Of a stretch of 64,000 nucleotides of DNA, positions 45,271 to 57,318 are shown in pieces. Both the position numbers and the translations under genes were made by a program. This DNA is from Theocolax elegans. Lineage: Eukaryota > Arthropoda > Insecta > Hymenoptera > Cerocephalidae. The DNA lies in assembly GCA_026168455.1 (NCBI GenBank), contig CM047431.1:1038098-1102097 (forward strand). Direction: 5' to 3'. A model generated the notes under the pieces. That model worked only from the letters and a program-made list of their open reading frames with translations. It made no database searches and was not told where the DNA came from. The first letter of the stretch is position 1. Each line of letters opens with the position of its first letter.

Positions 45271-46390
45271 ATGTAAAACTAAAAATTCAGCATTATAAAT
45301 GTTTAAAAATTAATTTTTTACATTTGTATAATAATATTTGTATTTTTAGCAGCTTACAGGGGATTAGATTGATAATAAAACAAGTGAAGATACTTTTCTA
45401 CCACTCCAAGGTAAGTGCACAAATTTTTTATTCAATGATCATGCTAATAGATTCATCGTTATAAGGCAACAAATATACATTTCTATTAATATTTCGGGCA
45501 CTTTTCCCGGATATTTTGACCATAAGTGATCTTAATGATTTAGACCCACTCTGGAAATTTTTAGGCAGTTTCTGACTATAAAAAGACATCTTTTAGACAG
45601 TATTAGGTTACCAGAGTCCGGAGAAGAATTGCTGATTTTCACTATTTAAGGTTTAAATGGCTTACAAGAGTGTGACAGCATACATTTATGTCTTTAAAAG
45701 TATTTTTAATGAAAAGTTCGGAAAATTTTACAAAAAAAGTCATACTTATGTTTTTAGTGAAAAATGCATCCCCTGGGAGCTAAAAATTCATGAAAATGGG
45801 CATATAATGCAAAAAAGTGCTAAAATGTCAACTTTGACTCTCTGTAACTTAAAATAATGGCCCAGAAAAAATCTGAAAAAATTCAGGAGAACTACTGGAT
45901 ACCTCTAATATATATTCCCACAGTTATAGCAATATTTATTTTTTTCATCTTCGATGTCACAGAGAACCACCCATATATATATATATCCCCATTAAAAAAT
46001 CTCACTGGAGATCTCAGATCATATCCCAGGTAAGATGTCATATCAAAAACTCATTTCAGCAATTTTTCGTTCATTACACGTTTTAAACCTTCTTATGTCG
46101 ATTGATAACTTGTTTAAGTGGGTATCATACTCAATTACAAATACAAATTTCGCACCAGAAAATAGCAGACGAAAAAACAACTAATTTACTTATAACAATT
46201 AATAAAAACAAATTTACGCAAAAACAGGAGTTAGTTGCCCTCCGTTACGTAATTATCTATCATTTTACAAAGCTTCAAGTAACTATAACAACATGTCACC
46301 GATAAAACCTTGAAAAATGCAATATTCTTATAATTTCTTGTATGAAAAATAAAATTCAACTCTTCAGACATTTTAGAAATTTCAATGAAA
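45271..46390. other. Unassigned region with exon-like splice motifs
   Basis: CCAAG|GTAAGTGC at 45412 after TTTTTAG at 45350 could bound a 60-bp exon, but no protein similarity is visible. A TATATATATA run at 45970 follows. The rest is AT-rich. Confidence 0.25.
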
Positions 46391-46391
46391 A

Positions 46392-46450
46392 CAGCTGCAG
46401 CCCGGATTTGAACCAAGACCTAGCTCTTACTCTGGCACTCTATTACTCTA
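46392..46450 (-). repeat. tRNA-like SINE fragment
   Basis: Minus strand holds a box B (GGTTCAAATCC) at 46405-46415 and a preceding AGAGTAAGAGCTAGG. The left part merges into the CT microsatellite. Too short to classify. Confidence 0.35.
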
Positions 46451-46799
46451 ACTTTCGTTTTCTCTCTACCTCTCATTCTCTCTATCTCTCATTCTCTCTA
46501 TCTCTAATTCTCTCTATCTCTCATTCTCTCTATCTCTAATTCTCTCTATCTCTCATTCTCTCTATCTCTCATTCTCTCTATCTCTAATTCTCTCCATCTC
46601 TCATTCTCTCCATCTCTCATTCTCTCCATCTCTCATTCTCTCCATCTCTCATTCTCTCCATCTCTCATTCTCTCTATCACTCATTCTCTCTATCTCTCAT
46701 TCTCTCTATCTTTCATTCTCTCTCTCGCACTCCTTCACTCTCTCTCATTCTTACTCGCTCTGTACCTCTAGTTCTCTGTCTCTATCTCTCATACTCTCT

Positions 46800-46853
<54 letters not shown>

Positions 46854-46855
46854 GT
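46451..46855. repeat. (CTCTCATT)n and (TC)n microsatellite
   Basis: Octamer CTCTCATT or CTATCTCT repeats, grading to pure TC at 46805-46850. Confidence 0.95.
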
Positions 46856-46859
46856 TACA

Positions 46860-47550
46860 AAGGCAGTTGTCTCCTTGTGCGTGCTCGAATTTTGCTGACT
46901 AATTCTTTAATTATTCCTCACTTTGACTATGCTTGTCTCGTATTTTTAGATCTTCCATCTTATCTTAATATTAAAGTTCAACGCATGTGTAATACCGTTG
47001 TTAGATTTATTTTTCATCTAAAACGTGAGGTAGCATTGCAGCCTTTCTATGATCAGCTAAACTGGCTTCCATTAAATGTTCGACGGAAATATTTCCTTGG
47101 TCTTTTATGTATAAATTGTTGGCCACCCAAACACCTCAATATTTATTCGATAAGCTGGCTTTTGTTGGCATTGAATTGCGTAGATCCAAACGAGTAAATA
47201 CTGTTTTTAACCTACCTAATGTTAAGAATCTTGCGTGTAAATCTTCGTTTATTTATTTAGCAATGGAAACGTGGGATAATATCATATCTAGAATAAGAGA
47301 GTGCTCTAATGTAAATATTTTTAAACTGTATTATAAAAATTTCTCCATGAGGATGGATAGCGACTTATCCGATTTTATGTCCAATGCTTGCGACGTAGAT
47401 TATTTTAATTTTAATTTAGCGTGAATTATTATTTTATATCGTATTATCGGTTATATGAATTCTTCTTTAGTTGTCTAATTTATTTTATATGTTCTATTTT
47501 ATATGATTAGAGCCATCCGGTTGTATCAAATTTGACGCAAATAAATATAG
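46860..47550 (+). pseudogene. CR1/Jockey-like LINE 3' fragment
   Basis: One frameshift near 47110 separates two blocks: LTNSLIIPHFDYACLVF and LNWLPLNVRRKYFLGLL, then LLATQTPQYLFDKLAFVG and AMETWDNIISRI, ending FNFNLA. This is the region after the RT catalytic domain (HFDYAC, then LxWLPLxxRR). The related full LINE at 49127 has HFDYACAVYH and LKWLSVESRR, so this is another family of the same clade. It is 5'-truncated at the TC microsatellite and ends near AAATAAATATAG. Confidence 0.7.
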
Positions 47551-47559
47551 TTATCAATT

Positions 47560-48305
47560 TTCTCTCACTCTCTACCTCTCATTCTCTCTCTCTCTCTACT
47601 TCTCATTCTCTCTCACTCTCTACCTCTCATTCTCTCTCTCTGTCTACTTCTCATTCTCTCTCACTCTCTACCTCTCATTTTCTCTCTACTTCTCATTGTC
47701 TCTCACTCTCTACCTCTCATTCTCTCTCTCTCTCTACTTCTCATTCTCTCTCACTCTCTACCTCTCATTCTCTCTCTCTCTCGCTCTCTCTCTCTCTATC
47801 TCCATCTCTCTTTATCTATATCATTCTCTCCATCTCAATCTCTTATACATTCGCTATCTCTCTCCCTCACTCTCTCTCTCTGTCTCCCTAACTCTCCCTC
47901 TCTCTCCCTCACTCTCCCTCTCACTCCCTCACACTTCCTCATTCTTTCTTACTCTCTCCCTCTCACAGTCCCTCATTATTACTCACTCTCACACTCGCAC
48001 TCCCTCTCTATCTTGCACTCTATCACTCACTCTCTGTATCTCTCATTCTCGCTTTCGTTCTCTCTATCTTTCATTCTCTCTCTTAATATCTCTCTCTCTC
48101 TCTTTCTCTCTCTTATTCTCTCTCTCTCTCTTTCTCTTTCTTATTCTCTCTCTCTCTCTCTCCCTCTCTCTATCTCTCATTCTCTCTCTCAGTCTCTCTA
48201 TCTCTCATTCTCTCTCTCAGTCTCTCTATCTCTTATTCTCTTTCTCTCTATCTGTTTTCCTATCTCTTCCTCTCACTGTCTCCCTCGCTCTGACTCATTC
48301 TCTCT
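47560..48305. repeat. (TC)n-rich microsatellite
   Basis: CTCTCTCATT and CTCACTCTCTAC variants. Long frames of Leu/Ser in both strands are artefacts of the repeat. Confidence 0.95.
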
Positions 48306-48756
48306 GACGCCAAGATGATGTTTGTCGGACGGACGGACGGACGGAGAATAAGGGAATGAGACAGAGCGAGAGAGACAGTGAGAGGAAGAGATAGAGAGAC
48401 AGATAGAGAGAGAGAGAGAGCGAGAGCAAGAATGAGAGAGAGAGTGATAGAGTGCGAGAGTGGGAGCGTGTAAGATAAAGAGAGAGAATGAGAGATAAAG
48501 AGATAGAGAGAGAGAGAATGAGATAGATAAAGAGAGAGAATGAGTGATAAAGAGATAGAGTGAGAGAGAGAATGAGAGATAAAGGGATAGAGTGAGAGAG
48601 AGAATGAGATAGATAAAGAGAGAGAATGAGAGATAAAAAGAGTGAGAGAGAAAGAATAAGATAGAGAGTAAGAGAGATAGAGAGAGAGAATCATGGATGG
48701 AAGGAGAGATAGAGAGAGAATGATAGATGGAGAGAGAGAGAGAGAGATTGATTGAT
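48306..48756. repeat. GACGCCAAGAT-(GGAC)n block and (AG)n microsatellite
   Basis: GACGCCAAGATGATGTTTG, then five GGAC units, then AG-rich DNA (GAGAGAATGAGAGATAAAGA types) up to the LINE 3' tail (GATT)4. The same GACGCCAAG block occurs at 54112. Confidence 0.9.
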
Positions 48757-49126
48757 TGATTGAAACTTTATTCGGGCGTTTGGGGTAGAAACCCCATAGG
48801 CACTACAGATAATACAAAGTATTTTACAGCATAGTTAATATAGGTTAAAATCTTAAAACTAAATAACAAAAATAAACGCTTAAATAGAGCGCAAATTGCT
48901 AACAGGTAATAAAATAAAACAATATAATAATAGAATAATATAAAATAATAATAGAATGATACAATAAAAAATTATATAATGCAATAAATTAAATAAAGGA
49001 TCGAAGAACGCTCGAATTTCTCATAGAACAAATTATTCAGATACATAGATAAAATGCAGATAATGACGAGTTAAAAGTACATTAGTTAAAACAAGACTAG
49101 AAGTTACAGTAAAATAGGAATAATAA
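48757..49126 (-). other. LINE 3' UTR and simple-repeat tail
   Basis: On the minus strand the 3' UTR ends GGGTTTCTACCCCAAACG, then CCCGAATAAAG and (TCAA)4, the short tandem tail typical of CR1-like LINEs. Confidence 0.7.
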
Positions 49127-52100
49127 CTACGAAGCCTCCTCGAGACATGGGATGGGCCGTGGCGCAATGCCCTCAGTTGCGATACGCATAGACCAGGCAT
49201 TTCTGTCGAGCCCAAGCAGGTGGTTAAAAAGAATAACTTTGAACTTTTCTATGAACATGGGTTTAAATGGAATGGAGGGAAGCTGATTGATGATACGAGT
49301 GGAGGTTATAATGAATGATTTATTTAATGATTCAGTGCGTGGCGGAAGGTATGAGAGGGGTTTGGGTGGATGACGAGAGGAATAACGAGGATTCTGATCG
49401 GGGGTGTTTAATATGATAAAGTGATTTGCTAAATAGGTTGGAGTGTTATGGGAGATGATATTAAATGCTAGGGAGCCGATGAGAAAGGACCGTCTGGACT
49501 CAACAGAAAGCCATTTTAAGCCTAATCTATATGGAGTAGCGTGATCACGCCTCGCTATATTACCCCAAACGAATCTTACACACGCATTCAATAATCTTTG
49601 AAGCTTAATATTTCTAGTCTGATCTACATCATGATAAACCGCACATGCATAGTCGAAATGCGGGAAAATAAGTGTTTCTATCAGATTTTTGCGGAGTTTA
49701 AGCGACATAGTTTTGCTATAATAACGCAGCGAGTGCAGTACTCCATGGACGCGCCTTGAAATTCCCATGACTTGCTTTGACCAGTCCAGAGTAGGGGTTA
49801 TCATAACCCCAAGCGATTTTACCACATTTTCATACTTCAAATAGTCATTGTTTAATCTGACCCTCGGAGCAGTGTCCAGGTTAATACGCGCAAGGTAAGC
49901 CTGACTACCCAGGATCATGACCTTCGTTTTTTCCACATTTAACTTAAGACCGTTATTAGTTGCCCAATTCGCTATTGCATTCGCATCCCAAGTAATACGC
50001 TGAACTGCATTATCGATGTCTGATGGAAGAAACGAATGATAGACCTGGGCGTCATCGGCAAACAACATATAATTACAATATTTGAGGATCTTAGGCAGAT
50101 CATTGATAAAAATGGAAAAAAGAACGGGACCCAGGACACTGCCCTGCGGCACTCCTGCATTTACCCCAAGCCAATCCGATGTCGCACCACCCTCATCCAC
50201 CACGGCCTGCATGCGGCCAACAAGATATCTATAGAACCAGTTCAGCACAACATCTGAGCATCCGATGTTACCCAGTTTCTGAATGAGGAGATCATGCGGT
50301 ACCGTGTCAAAGGCCTTGGAGAAGTCGAACAGGACCAAGATCGTTATCAACCTGGAATCAACAGCCCTTCTCACATCATCAAGTACACCTAGAAGAGCTG
50401 ACTGAGTACTGTGTCCCTTTCGGAACCCCGCTTGCCTAGGAGTTAATAAACAATTACTCTCAAGATACTCAATCAGCTGATCGTGCACCACTCTTTCCAA
50501 GATCTTCGAGAGCTCACAGAGCTTGGCTATTGGTCTCGTGTCCGAGCACGACTCAATCCTGCCCGACTTCGCCAATGGAAATAGTAAGACCTTCTTCCAA
50601 CAATCCGGAAAGTAACCGGCGGATAACATTTTATTGAATAGGTCTGTTAAAGGTAGCGTGAGTTGCGGTTCTAGTAATTTAATCATTCCGGTCGTAATTC
50701 CGTCGATACCCGCGGATTTCGAGGAGGCTCTAATGATGGCCCGCTGAACCTTTTTGGTTGACACGGTGTGAAATGAGAATGTGGGTGAGGAAGGTGATAG
50801 ATGACATAAATTAGTTAAAATGGACGCGAATGAATCTATGAAAAGTGGTGAAACATGACTAGAAATAGACGCATAGTGAGTGTTTAATTGATGCATGGTG
50901 AAGTGCTGTAAGGGCGAAGGGCTCGTCCTGGAGCAGAGACCCATGTTCTTGAGGTGCTTCCAGGACTTAGAGGGTTCCTTTTCGCTGCAAAGTTTCGACT
51001 CTAAAAAGCGAAATTTGCTGAAGTTAAGCGAGTTCTTGACACGATTTCTTAACAATTTGTATCTATCATAGTCCAAGACAGAACCCGAGTTACGAAAAAG
51101 TCTAAAAGCCATATTTCGAGCTTTAATATCTGCCCTGATATCGTGTGTAACCCAAGGTCTGTGCCCGACTCTGACAGTGTGTAATTGAAGCGGGGCAACA
51201 TTATAGGTGGCTAAAATCGTGTCGACTAGATTAGTTAAGGAGGACGTAATGAGGTTAAAATTACGTTTAATATTAAAATTAAAATTAAAATTATAATTAG
51301 CGAAAGTCGATGAAAATGTATGAGTAGGCTGGTCAGGTCAAGAGAATGGAGGTTGGTTTGGGAAGGATAGGGAGGAAGGGTGTACGATTTGCGATAAACT
51401 GTTGTTGAATGAGGTGAATGTAGTGGCGAGATAATGAAGGTCGATCCTCTCGAGGTTCCTGCTCCAGAACCGTTTGACACCACCCCGAGTGTTAGTTAAC
51501 TTAAGGCTGATACTGATGGCATCATGCCCTGCAGCAAAAGGTGCACTAGATTTATTATATATAAATTCAGGTACTGGTTCACGAACCATGAAAAGATCCA
51601 ACCATGTATGTGAAGATCCCCTGGACGTCACCGCGTGATGTGTCGGTTCCGATGGTATGAGGAACAATCCCAGAGCATCCATACTCCCCTTCAACATATC
51701 TGCCGCAGCACCAGTGGACTTTATATCGATGTTAAAGTCGCCAGTGATCACAACATGATTGTGTCCAGGGAGCAAATCAGACAGAGTATCAAAAAATTTA
51801 AACGGATAGGCGGCTGAAGGCCTGCGATAAACTACTGCCAGTACAAATATCTCTGCCCCGTTCATCAAACGTAAAATGAGAAACTCTGGAACATTCGTAA
51901 AAACAGGGTCGGAGTGAGCAATGACCTTGACGGCGAAATGATCCCGAATGTAAGCCGCCACTCCACCTCCCTCCTTACCTAAACGATCTAACCTATGTAA
52001 ATTATAACCCGGCAATTTAAAAATATCGGAGGAATCGTTTTCAGTAAGGAAGGTTTCCGTGATGGCAATGACGTCAAAGGAATGAGGATGAACTAGTGCT

Positions 52101-52195
52101 TCGATGGATGAAAAGTGAGTTTTGAGACGATTTATGTTGATATGTATAATGGAGAAGGAATTTTTGGAAGAGGGATTCTTAGCCCGACCAGGCCT
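49127..52195 (-). pseudogene. CR1/Jockey-like LINE ORF2: endonuclease-RT, open but for one stop
   Basis: From 52195 the frame reads FSIIHININRLKTHF (endonuclease start), ITETFL (Glu), GGGVAAYI, VITGDFNID and GHDAISISL. It stops at TGA (51338-51340) and continues in the same frame (PDQPTHTF .. HRPWVTHDI) into the 661-residue RT. RT motifs: ARPIAKLCELSKILERVV (as DTRPIAKL), AGFRKGHST, VLFDFSKAFDTVPHD, GVPQGSVLGPVLFSIFIND and LFADDAQVYHS (catalytic DD). Then comes HFDYACAVYH. No RNase H. No ATG near the start; the ORF1 stop lies just upstream, so coupled translation is likely. ORF2 nicks DNA and copies the RNA there. Confidence 0.85.
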
Positions 52196-52198
52196 GTC

Positions 52199-53599
52199 TC
52201 AATTATTAGGAGATGAAAGAGGAAGGAGATTGACAAGGTCGGCTTCCGAAGTTATGCAGGTCAGAGGGCCATCCTTCGTTTTACGCACATAGATATTGAG
52301 GTTTATAACTATAGGCCTCGCGTAGCCTAGTTCCCTGCTTTTGCGGATCGCCGCCTGCCATAGATCGAAAACTGGCTTTGGCCATAATGGTCGGATGAAT
52401 AGACCGGAGTTGCCTCCCTGACCGAAGATAGTATGGGCTGTTTTGCCCTTGAGAAGAAACGCTCTTTCGACAACCGCGTCCCTGGCTGCATTCGACGAAA
52501 GTCGAAAGACCACTCCTCTAGAACGCGGAGCAGCAGATGTACTCTCTTCAGTGGCAGCCCTGGACCTTGGAGGCCACGACCGGACATCAATAATCTGCTT
52601 GGACAGCAGAGGCAAGTTTAAAACTGTCAATATTCTTCCAATGATATCGATGTCCGTTGTCGCCATCTCGGGGGGTAATCCTGTTAGAAGTACCTCACAG
52701 GTATCCCTCAGGGCATCCACAGATGAGAGATCGCGAGGTGCGGATATATCTCCACCATTCTTCGTTGACTCCAGAGTGACAACGCGGGTTTCAAGTTTAT
52801 CGAACCGCTTTTCATGGTCTTGAAGATGTAAATCAGTGGTCATCTCGAGCCGATCGACGCGTGCATTGAGTGCTCTCAAATCAGCCCTCATCTCGTCCAG
52901 CTTCCCCTCTATCCGATCGACTTTGTCAACCACCGTGCTGATGTCTTTGTGGAAAGAGGTTTGTAGCTTACGCACGAAGACCTCCATCCACGGCGGCGGA
53001 GCACACGCCATTGAGTCGCTATCAAGAGCGGTAGTAGCGGGGGAATCGCTATTGGGCGTTGTGGGCGCGGCGCCGCGAGGTTGCTTGGCAACCTGCGACA
53101 ATGATGGCGACGGAGGCGAGGCAATACGTTTGGCGCCGGTGGGGAGCTGGATGGGCGTGTATAAGAGCTCGGTCAAGCAGGTCGCGCCAGTCTGTCGCGG
53201 CAACCCAGGCGGTGGCGCCCTCACATCAGTTGGAGCCGCGACTAGCGATTTAGTTTTCGCCAAGAGACAGCAGCGGCGCTCGGAGGAGCCCAGCGCTGCC
53301 TCAAAGCAGTGCGCGTGCGTGATATTATTACACAGGCCACAAACCTCCGTGTAATTCTTCCTTGTTAATCGCCCGCCACACACAGAGCATCCGCGCAACG
53401 TTGCCATTTTCCACGGCGAAATGACCGCTCCTGTAGATCTCGAAGTGCGCAAAATTGACCGTGCGTACGTTGGCTGGCCTGTAGACGCTGTACACTGCGG
53501 AGAGCCGCCTTTTCCTCGATGATCACGGATAACCTCAAAAAGCCAGCAAACAAAAACGACCAGAAAACGGGATAACCGTCTGCAGCAGGACTCGATCAA
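52199..53599 (-). CDS. CR1/Jockey-like LINE ORF1: PHD-like finger and coiled coil
   Basis: An open 466-residue frame. Around residues 70-110 lies CSVCGGRLTRKNYTEVCGLC, then H, C and RRCC, a PHD/RING-like zinc-binding pattern known from ORF1 of CR1-group LINEs. A Pro/Ser/Thr-rich linker is followed by a coiled coil (VDKVDRIEGKLDEMRADLRAL, about residues 215-275). An RRM-like C-terminal part follows, with VLLTGLPPEMATTDIDIIGR. ORF1 coats the element RNA. ATG 53599 is the first in frame; it ends at TAA 52199, four bases before ORF2 opens. Confidence 0.75.
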   Translation of the reverse strand: MIESCCRRLSRFLVVFVCWLFEVIRDHRGKGGSPQCTASTGQPTYARSILRTSRSTGAVISPWKMATLRGCSVCGGRLTRKNYTEVCGLCNNITHAHCFEAALGSSERRCCLLAKTKSLVAAPTDVRAPPPGLPRQTGATCLTELLYTPIQLPTGAKRIASPPSPSLSQVAKQPRGAAPTTPNSDSPATTALDSDSMACAPPPWMEVFVRKLQTSFHKDISTVVDKVDRIEGKLDEMRADLRALNARVDRLEMTTDLHLQDHEKRFDKLETRVVTLESTKNGGDISAPRDLSSVDALRDTCEVLLTGLPPEMATTDIDIIGRILTVLNLPLLSKQIIDVRSWPPRSRAATEESTSAAPRSRGVVFRLSSNAARDAVVERAFLLKGKTAHTIFGQGGNSGLFIRPLWPKPVFDLWQAAIRKSRELGYARPIVINLNIYVRKTKDGPLTCITSEADLVNLLPLSSPNN

Positions 53600-53715
53600 T
53601 TATATTAATTGACGCTGCAGCCGGTAAGCATCCCCTCAGCACTCGCTAAAAAATACTCGAGGCAACTTGGTGAGCAGGCGTGCAATGATAATCAGAGCAA
53701 GGTAATAAGCGGCTA
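53600..53715 (-). other. LINE 5' UTR edge
   Basis: GC-richer sequence between the ORF1 ATG and the AG microsatellite. The 5' end lies somewhere at 53640-53720. Confidence 0.4.
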
Positions 53716-54038
53716 TGTACTCACCAAGAGAGAGAGAGAGAGACGGAGTGAGAGAGGGAGAGAGAGAGGGAGATATAATGAAAGATAGAGAGAAAGAGAA
53801 AGAAAATAAGAGAGAGAGAAAGAAAGATAGAGAGAAAGAGAGAGAGAATGAAAGATAGAGAGAAAGAGAAAGAGAATAAGAGAGAGAGAATGAAAGATAG
53901 AGAGAAAGAGATGGAGAGATAGAGAGAGAGAGAATGATAGATGGAAGGAGAGATAGAGAGAGAATGATAGATGGAGCGAGAGAGAGAGAGAGTGAGAGAG
54001 ATATTCTCTCTCTCTTATTCTCTCTCTCTTTCTCTCTA

Positions 54039-54081
<43 letters not shown>

Positions 54082-54176
54082 CTGCCTATCTCTTCCTCTC
54101 ACTGTCTCACTGACGCCAAGATAATGTCTGTCGGACGGACGGATGGACGGACGGACGGACGGACGGACGGACGGAC
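53716..54176. repeat. (AG)n then (TC)n microsatellite with (GGAC)n block
   Basis: AG-rich to 53998, an inverted junction, TC-rich to 54105, then GACGCCAAGATAATGTCTG and about ten GGAC units. The last block repeats 48306-48345. Confidence 0.95.
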
Positions 54177-54454
54177 ATTATAATTTATCGTTTTTTTTTT
54201 TTTATATCACTTAGTAATTATAATAATAATTTTTTTGTCAGTAATATGATGCATTAACTTATGTTACACATATTTATCATAAAATATATATGTTTTAAGT
54301 ATTTTCGCAAGAATAGGGGAGTTTTTACAAAATCGCTCAAAAAGATAACTTTAATATAATGTTAAATTTAAGCTTGATCAATTTTCATGTTTTAATTTTT
54401 ATTTAATTCCCAATGTTATCTAAAGCATTCATTAGAATTTGAAAATACTTGGAA
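54177..54454. other. AT-rich, nothing recognised
   Basis: T-run at 54189 and general A+T richness. No frame. Confidence 0.4.
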
Positions 54455-54685
54455 AGAAAACGTGCTAGTCTTCGCGGAGAGAAAACGTGCTAGTCTTCGC
54501 GGAGAGCAAACATGCTAGTTTTCGCGGAGAAAAGGTCATACATGCTAGTTTTCGCGGAGTAAACCATAGACGTGTTAGTCTTCGCGGTAAAAACCCTAAA
54601 CGTGCTGTTCTTCCATAAAGAAACTGATAAAATACTACTTTTCACGGAAGACGTAAAATGCGTGCTAGTCTTCGTAAGAGGCGAC
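54455..54685. repeat. CGTGCTAGTCTTCGCGG minisatellite
   Basis: Seven to eight units of 28-32 bp built on ACGTGCTAGTCTTCGCGGAG, the reverse orientation of the array at 43331. Confidence 0.8.
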
Positions 54686-54689
54686 GATA

Positions 54690-55400
54690 TATTGTAACAA
54701 ATTTTACATTTTTTTTATAGCAGTGTTTGTGTAGGTAAACCGAAAATTATTTTTATTATTTTATATATACAAAAAATACTTTTTCTCGGATGGCTCCTTT
54801 TTAGTTCTCGATGGATATCTACAAGGCGAGACAATCTGGACGACGCGCCGAGAGTGTCTCGCCTCGTAGATATCCGCCGTTATTTTATAAGGAAACACAT
54901 AATATATTGTAACAAATTTTATATTTTTTTATAGCAGTGATTATGTAGGTACACCGAAAATTATTTTTAGTCATATATACACAAAAAATACTTTTTCTCG
55001 GAACGCTGCGGCAACTGATTATTGTCGCGTAGAACCTTCGAGGCGAGACACTCTCGGCGCATTGTTTAGATGGTCTCGCCTCGTAGATATCCAACGAGAA
55101 CTAAAAAACAAACACATAATTTATTGTTACAAATTTTATATTTTTATTGTAGCAGTGTTTGTGAATGTGAACCGTAAATTATTTTTAGTAATATATACAC
55201 AAAAAATACTTTTTCTCGGATGGTTGCTTTTTAGTTCTCGATGGATATCTACAATGCGAGACAATCTGAACGTCGCGCCGAAAGTGTCTCGCCTCGTAGA
55301 TATCCACCGATATGTTATAAGCAAACACATAATATATTGTAACAAATTTTACATTTTTTTTGTAGCAGTGGTTGTGTAGGTAAACCGACAATTATTTTTA
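54690..55400. repeat. About 215-bp satellite, 3.3 units, each with a palindrome
   Basis: Units begin TTGTAACAAATTTTA at about 54692, 54909, 55123 and 55338. Each carries GTAGATATCC near its end and an inverse GGATATCTAC about 60 bp before (GGCGAGACA / TGTCTCGCC arms). In the second unit the palindrome's core is in the opposite orientation (GAGACACTCTCGGCGC against GCGCCGAGAGTGTCTC). Confidence 0.85.
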
Positions 55401-55404
55401 GTCC

Positions 55405-55865
55405 AAAGTCGCGATAGCGCCTGGACGCAAGTATGCAGACGCGTAAGCCCTTATTATACAGCTAACTAACCCCTCAGATTTTTTATATTTTCGTAAATTT
55501 AATATTATACTATCAATTTATGCAACGACAAATCTCACATCTATTTTATATATTAATTTTCAATTTACAATAAATCCGGTTTGAATTCAAAAGTGCATAG
55601 TGAAGAAATTCGATGTTATTAATGTTGCTTGCTGAATTCCGATTCTCGAATTTTGCTATTTCCACTTTCTTTTTCATTCGAGGCAAACAAAAAGAGATAG
55701 CGTCATAGGAGATGCGAAAGATAGAAAGAGACGAAATTTTTTCCAGTCCGTTAGAGAACGCCTACAGACGTAAAAACTGTTGGCAAGTTGTTTGAGAAGT
55801 GGCCGCAAGGGGGAGCTATTGCGCTGCTCTCAGCATTACACACTTCGTATATATATATAGATATA
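55405..55865 (+). repeat. Dispersed repeat family A, copy 2
   Basis: GTCGCGATAGCGCCTGGACG at the left, CCCCTCAGATTTTT, CAGTCCGTTAGAGA near 55745, and CTTCGTATATATAT at the right. Colinear with 9785-10200. Confidence 0.7.
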
Positions 55866-55931
55866 TTTCATAGTGTCAGAAAGAATAATAAAAAAAGATA
55901 AAAATTGTTATTGAGATAATATAAAAGAAAA

Positions 55932-56310
55932 ATGATTGATTCCCAAGGAGAAAACGAGATACATGTTAATGGTAATTTTATAGTGTCAGAAAAAAAAAAT
56001 AAAAAAATAAAGTTTGTTATTGACTATTTGAGCCTAAAGATTTAAAAGAAAGTGACTGATTCCGAAGGAGAAAACGAACTGACTGTTTATGGTAATGAGT
56101 GGTCTTTAAAAATACCTGAATGCAAGCCGAAGGACAATCCACATCGATCAATAGAAGAGAGTTCCTTTGCGTCTCTTTTTCCCAAGCACAGGGAAAAGTA
56201 TTTGAAATGATAGAATGTTGGCCACTGGTACAAAAGGCAATTGAGCGAGCATTTTGTCAAAGCAGAGTTGGACCTTATTGTCTCGTTTAATGATAAACAC
56301 TCTCACAAGG
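55932..56310 (+). pseudogene. KRR1: KRR1-like first-exon fragments, copies a and b
   Basis: Copy a (55932, MIDSQGENEIHVNG) stops after about 40 bases. Copy b (from GTG at 56052) reads TDSEGENELTVYG, then [18 protein letters not shown] and, after a shift, ECWPLVQKAI. It ends at a donor, CACAAG|GTAATT (56310). KRR1 (Dribble in fly) is a KH-domain protein of the small-subunit processome. The block DNPxxLxEESSFAxLFPKxRExYLKECWPL is its conserved N-terminal part. The start codon is mutated and the frame is broken. The KH domain is absent. Confidence 0.75.
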
Positions 56311-56455
56311 TAATTATACTTTTTCTTTTCACATTGTCAATTGACTGTTAACCTCTTACAAATTTTGACCTCCCTTAATTTAATTTTTTTTAGTTATCAT
56401 AAAAAGATAACTATATATTATTTTTTTTTAGGTATTATAGACTATTTGAGCCTGA

Positions 56456-57198
<743 letters not shown>

Positions 57199-57318
57199 TA
57201 ATTATACTTTTTCTTTTAACATTGTCAATTAACTATTAACCTTTTACAAACTTTAACCTCCCTTAATTTAATTTTTTTTAGTTATTATAAGAAGGTAACT
57301 ATTTTTTACTTTTTATAG

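Noticed and set aside
47532..48694. Long Leu/Ser reading frames on both strands
   Set aside because: They are the translation of TC/AG microsatellites and carry no domain.
52836..53354. Plus-strand frame of 172 residues inside the LINE
   Set aside because: Opposite strand of ORF1, which has clear zinc-finger and coiled-coil features; the plus frame has none.
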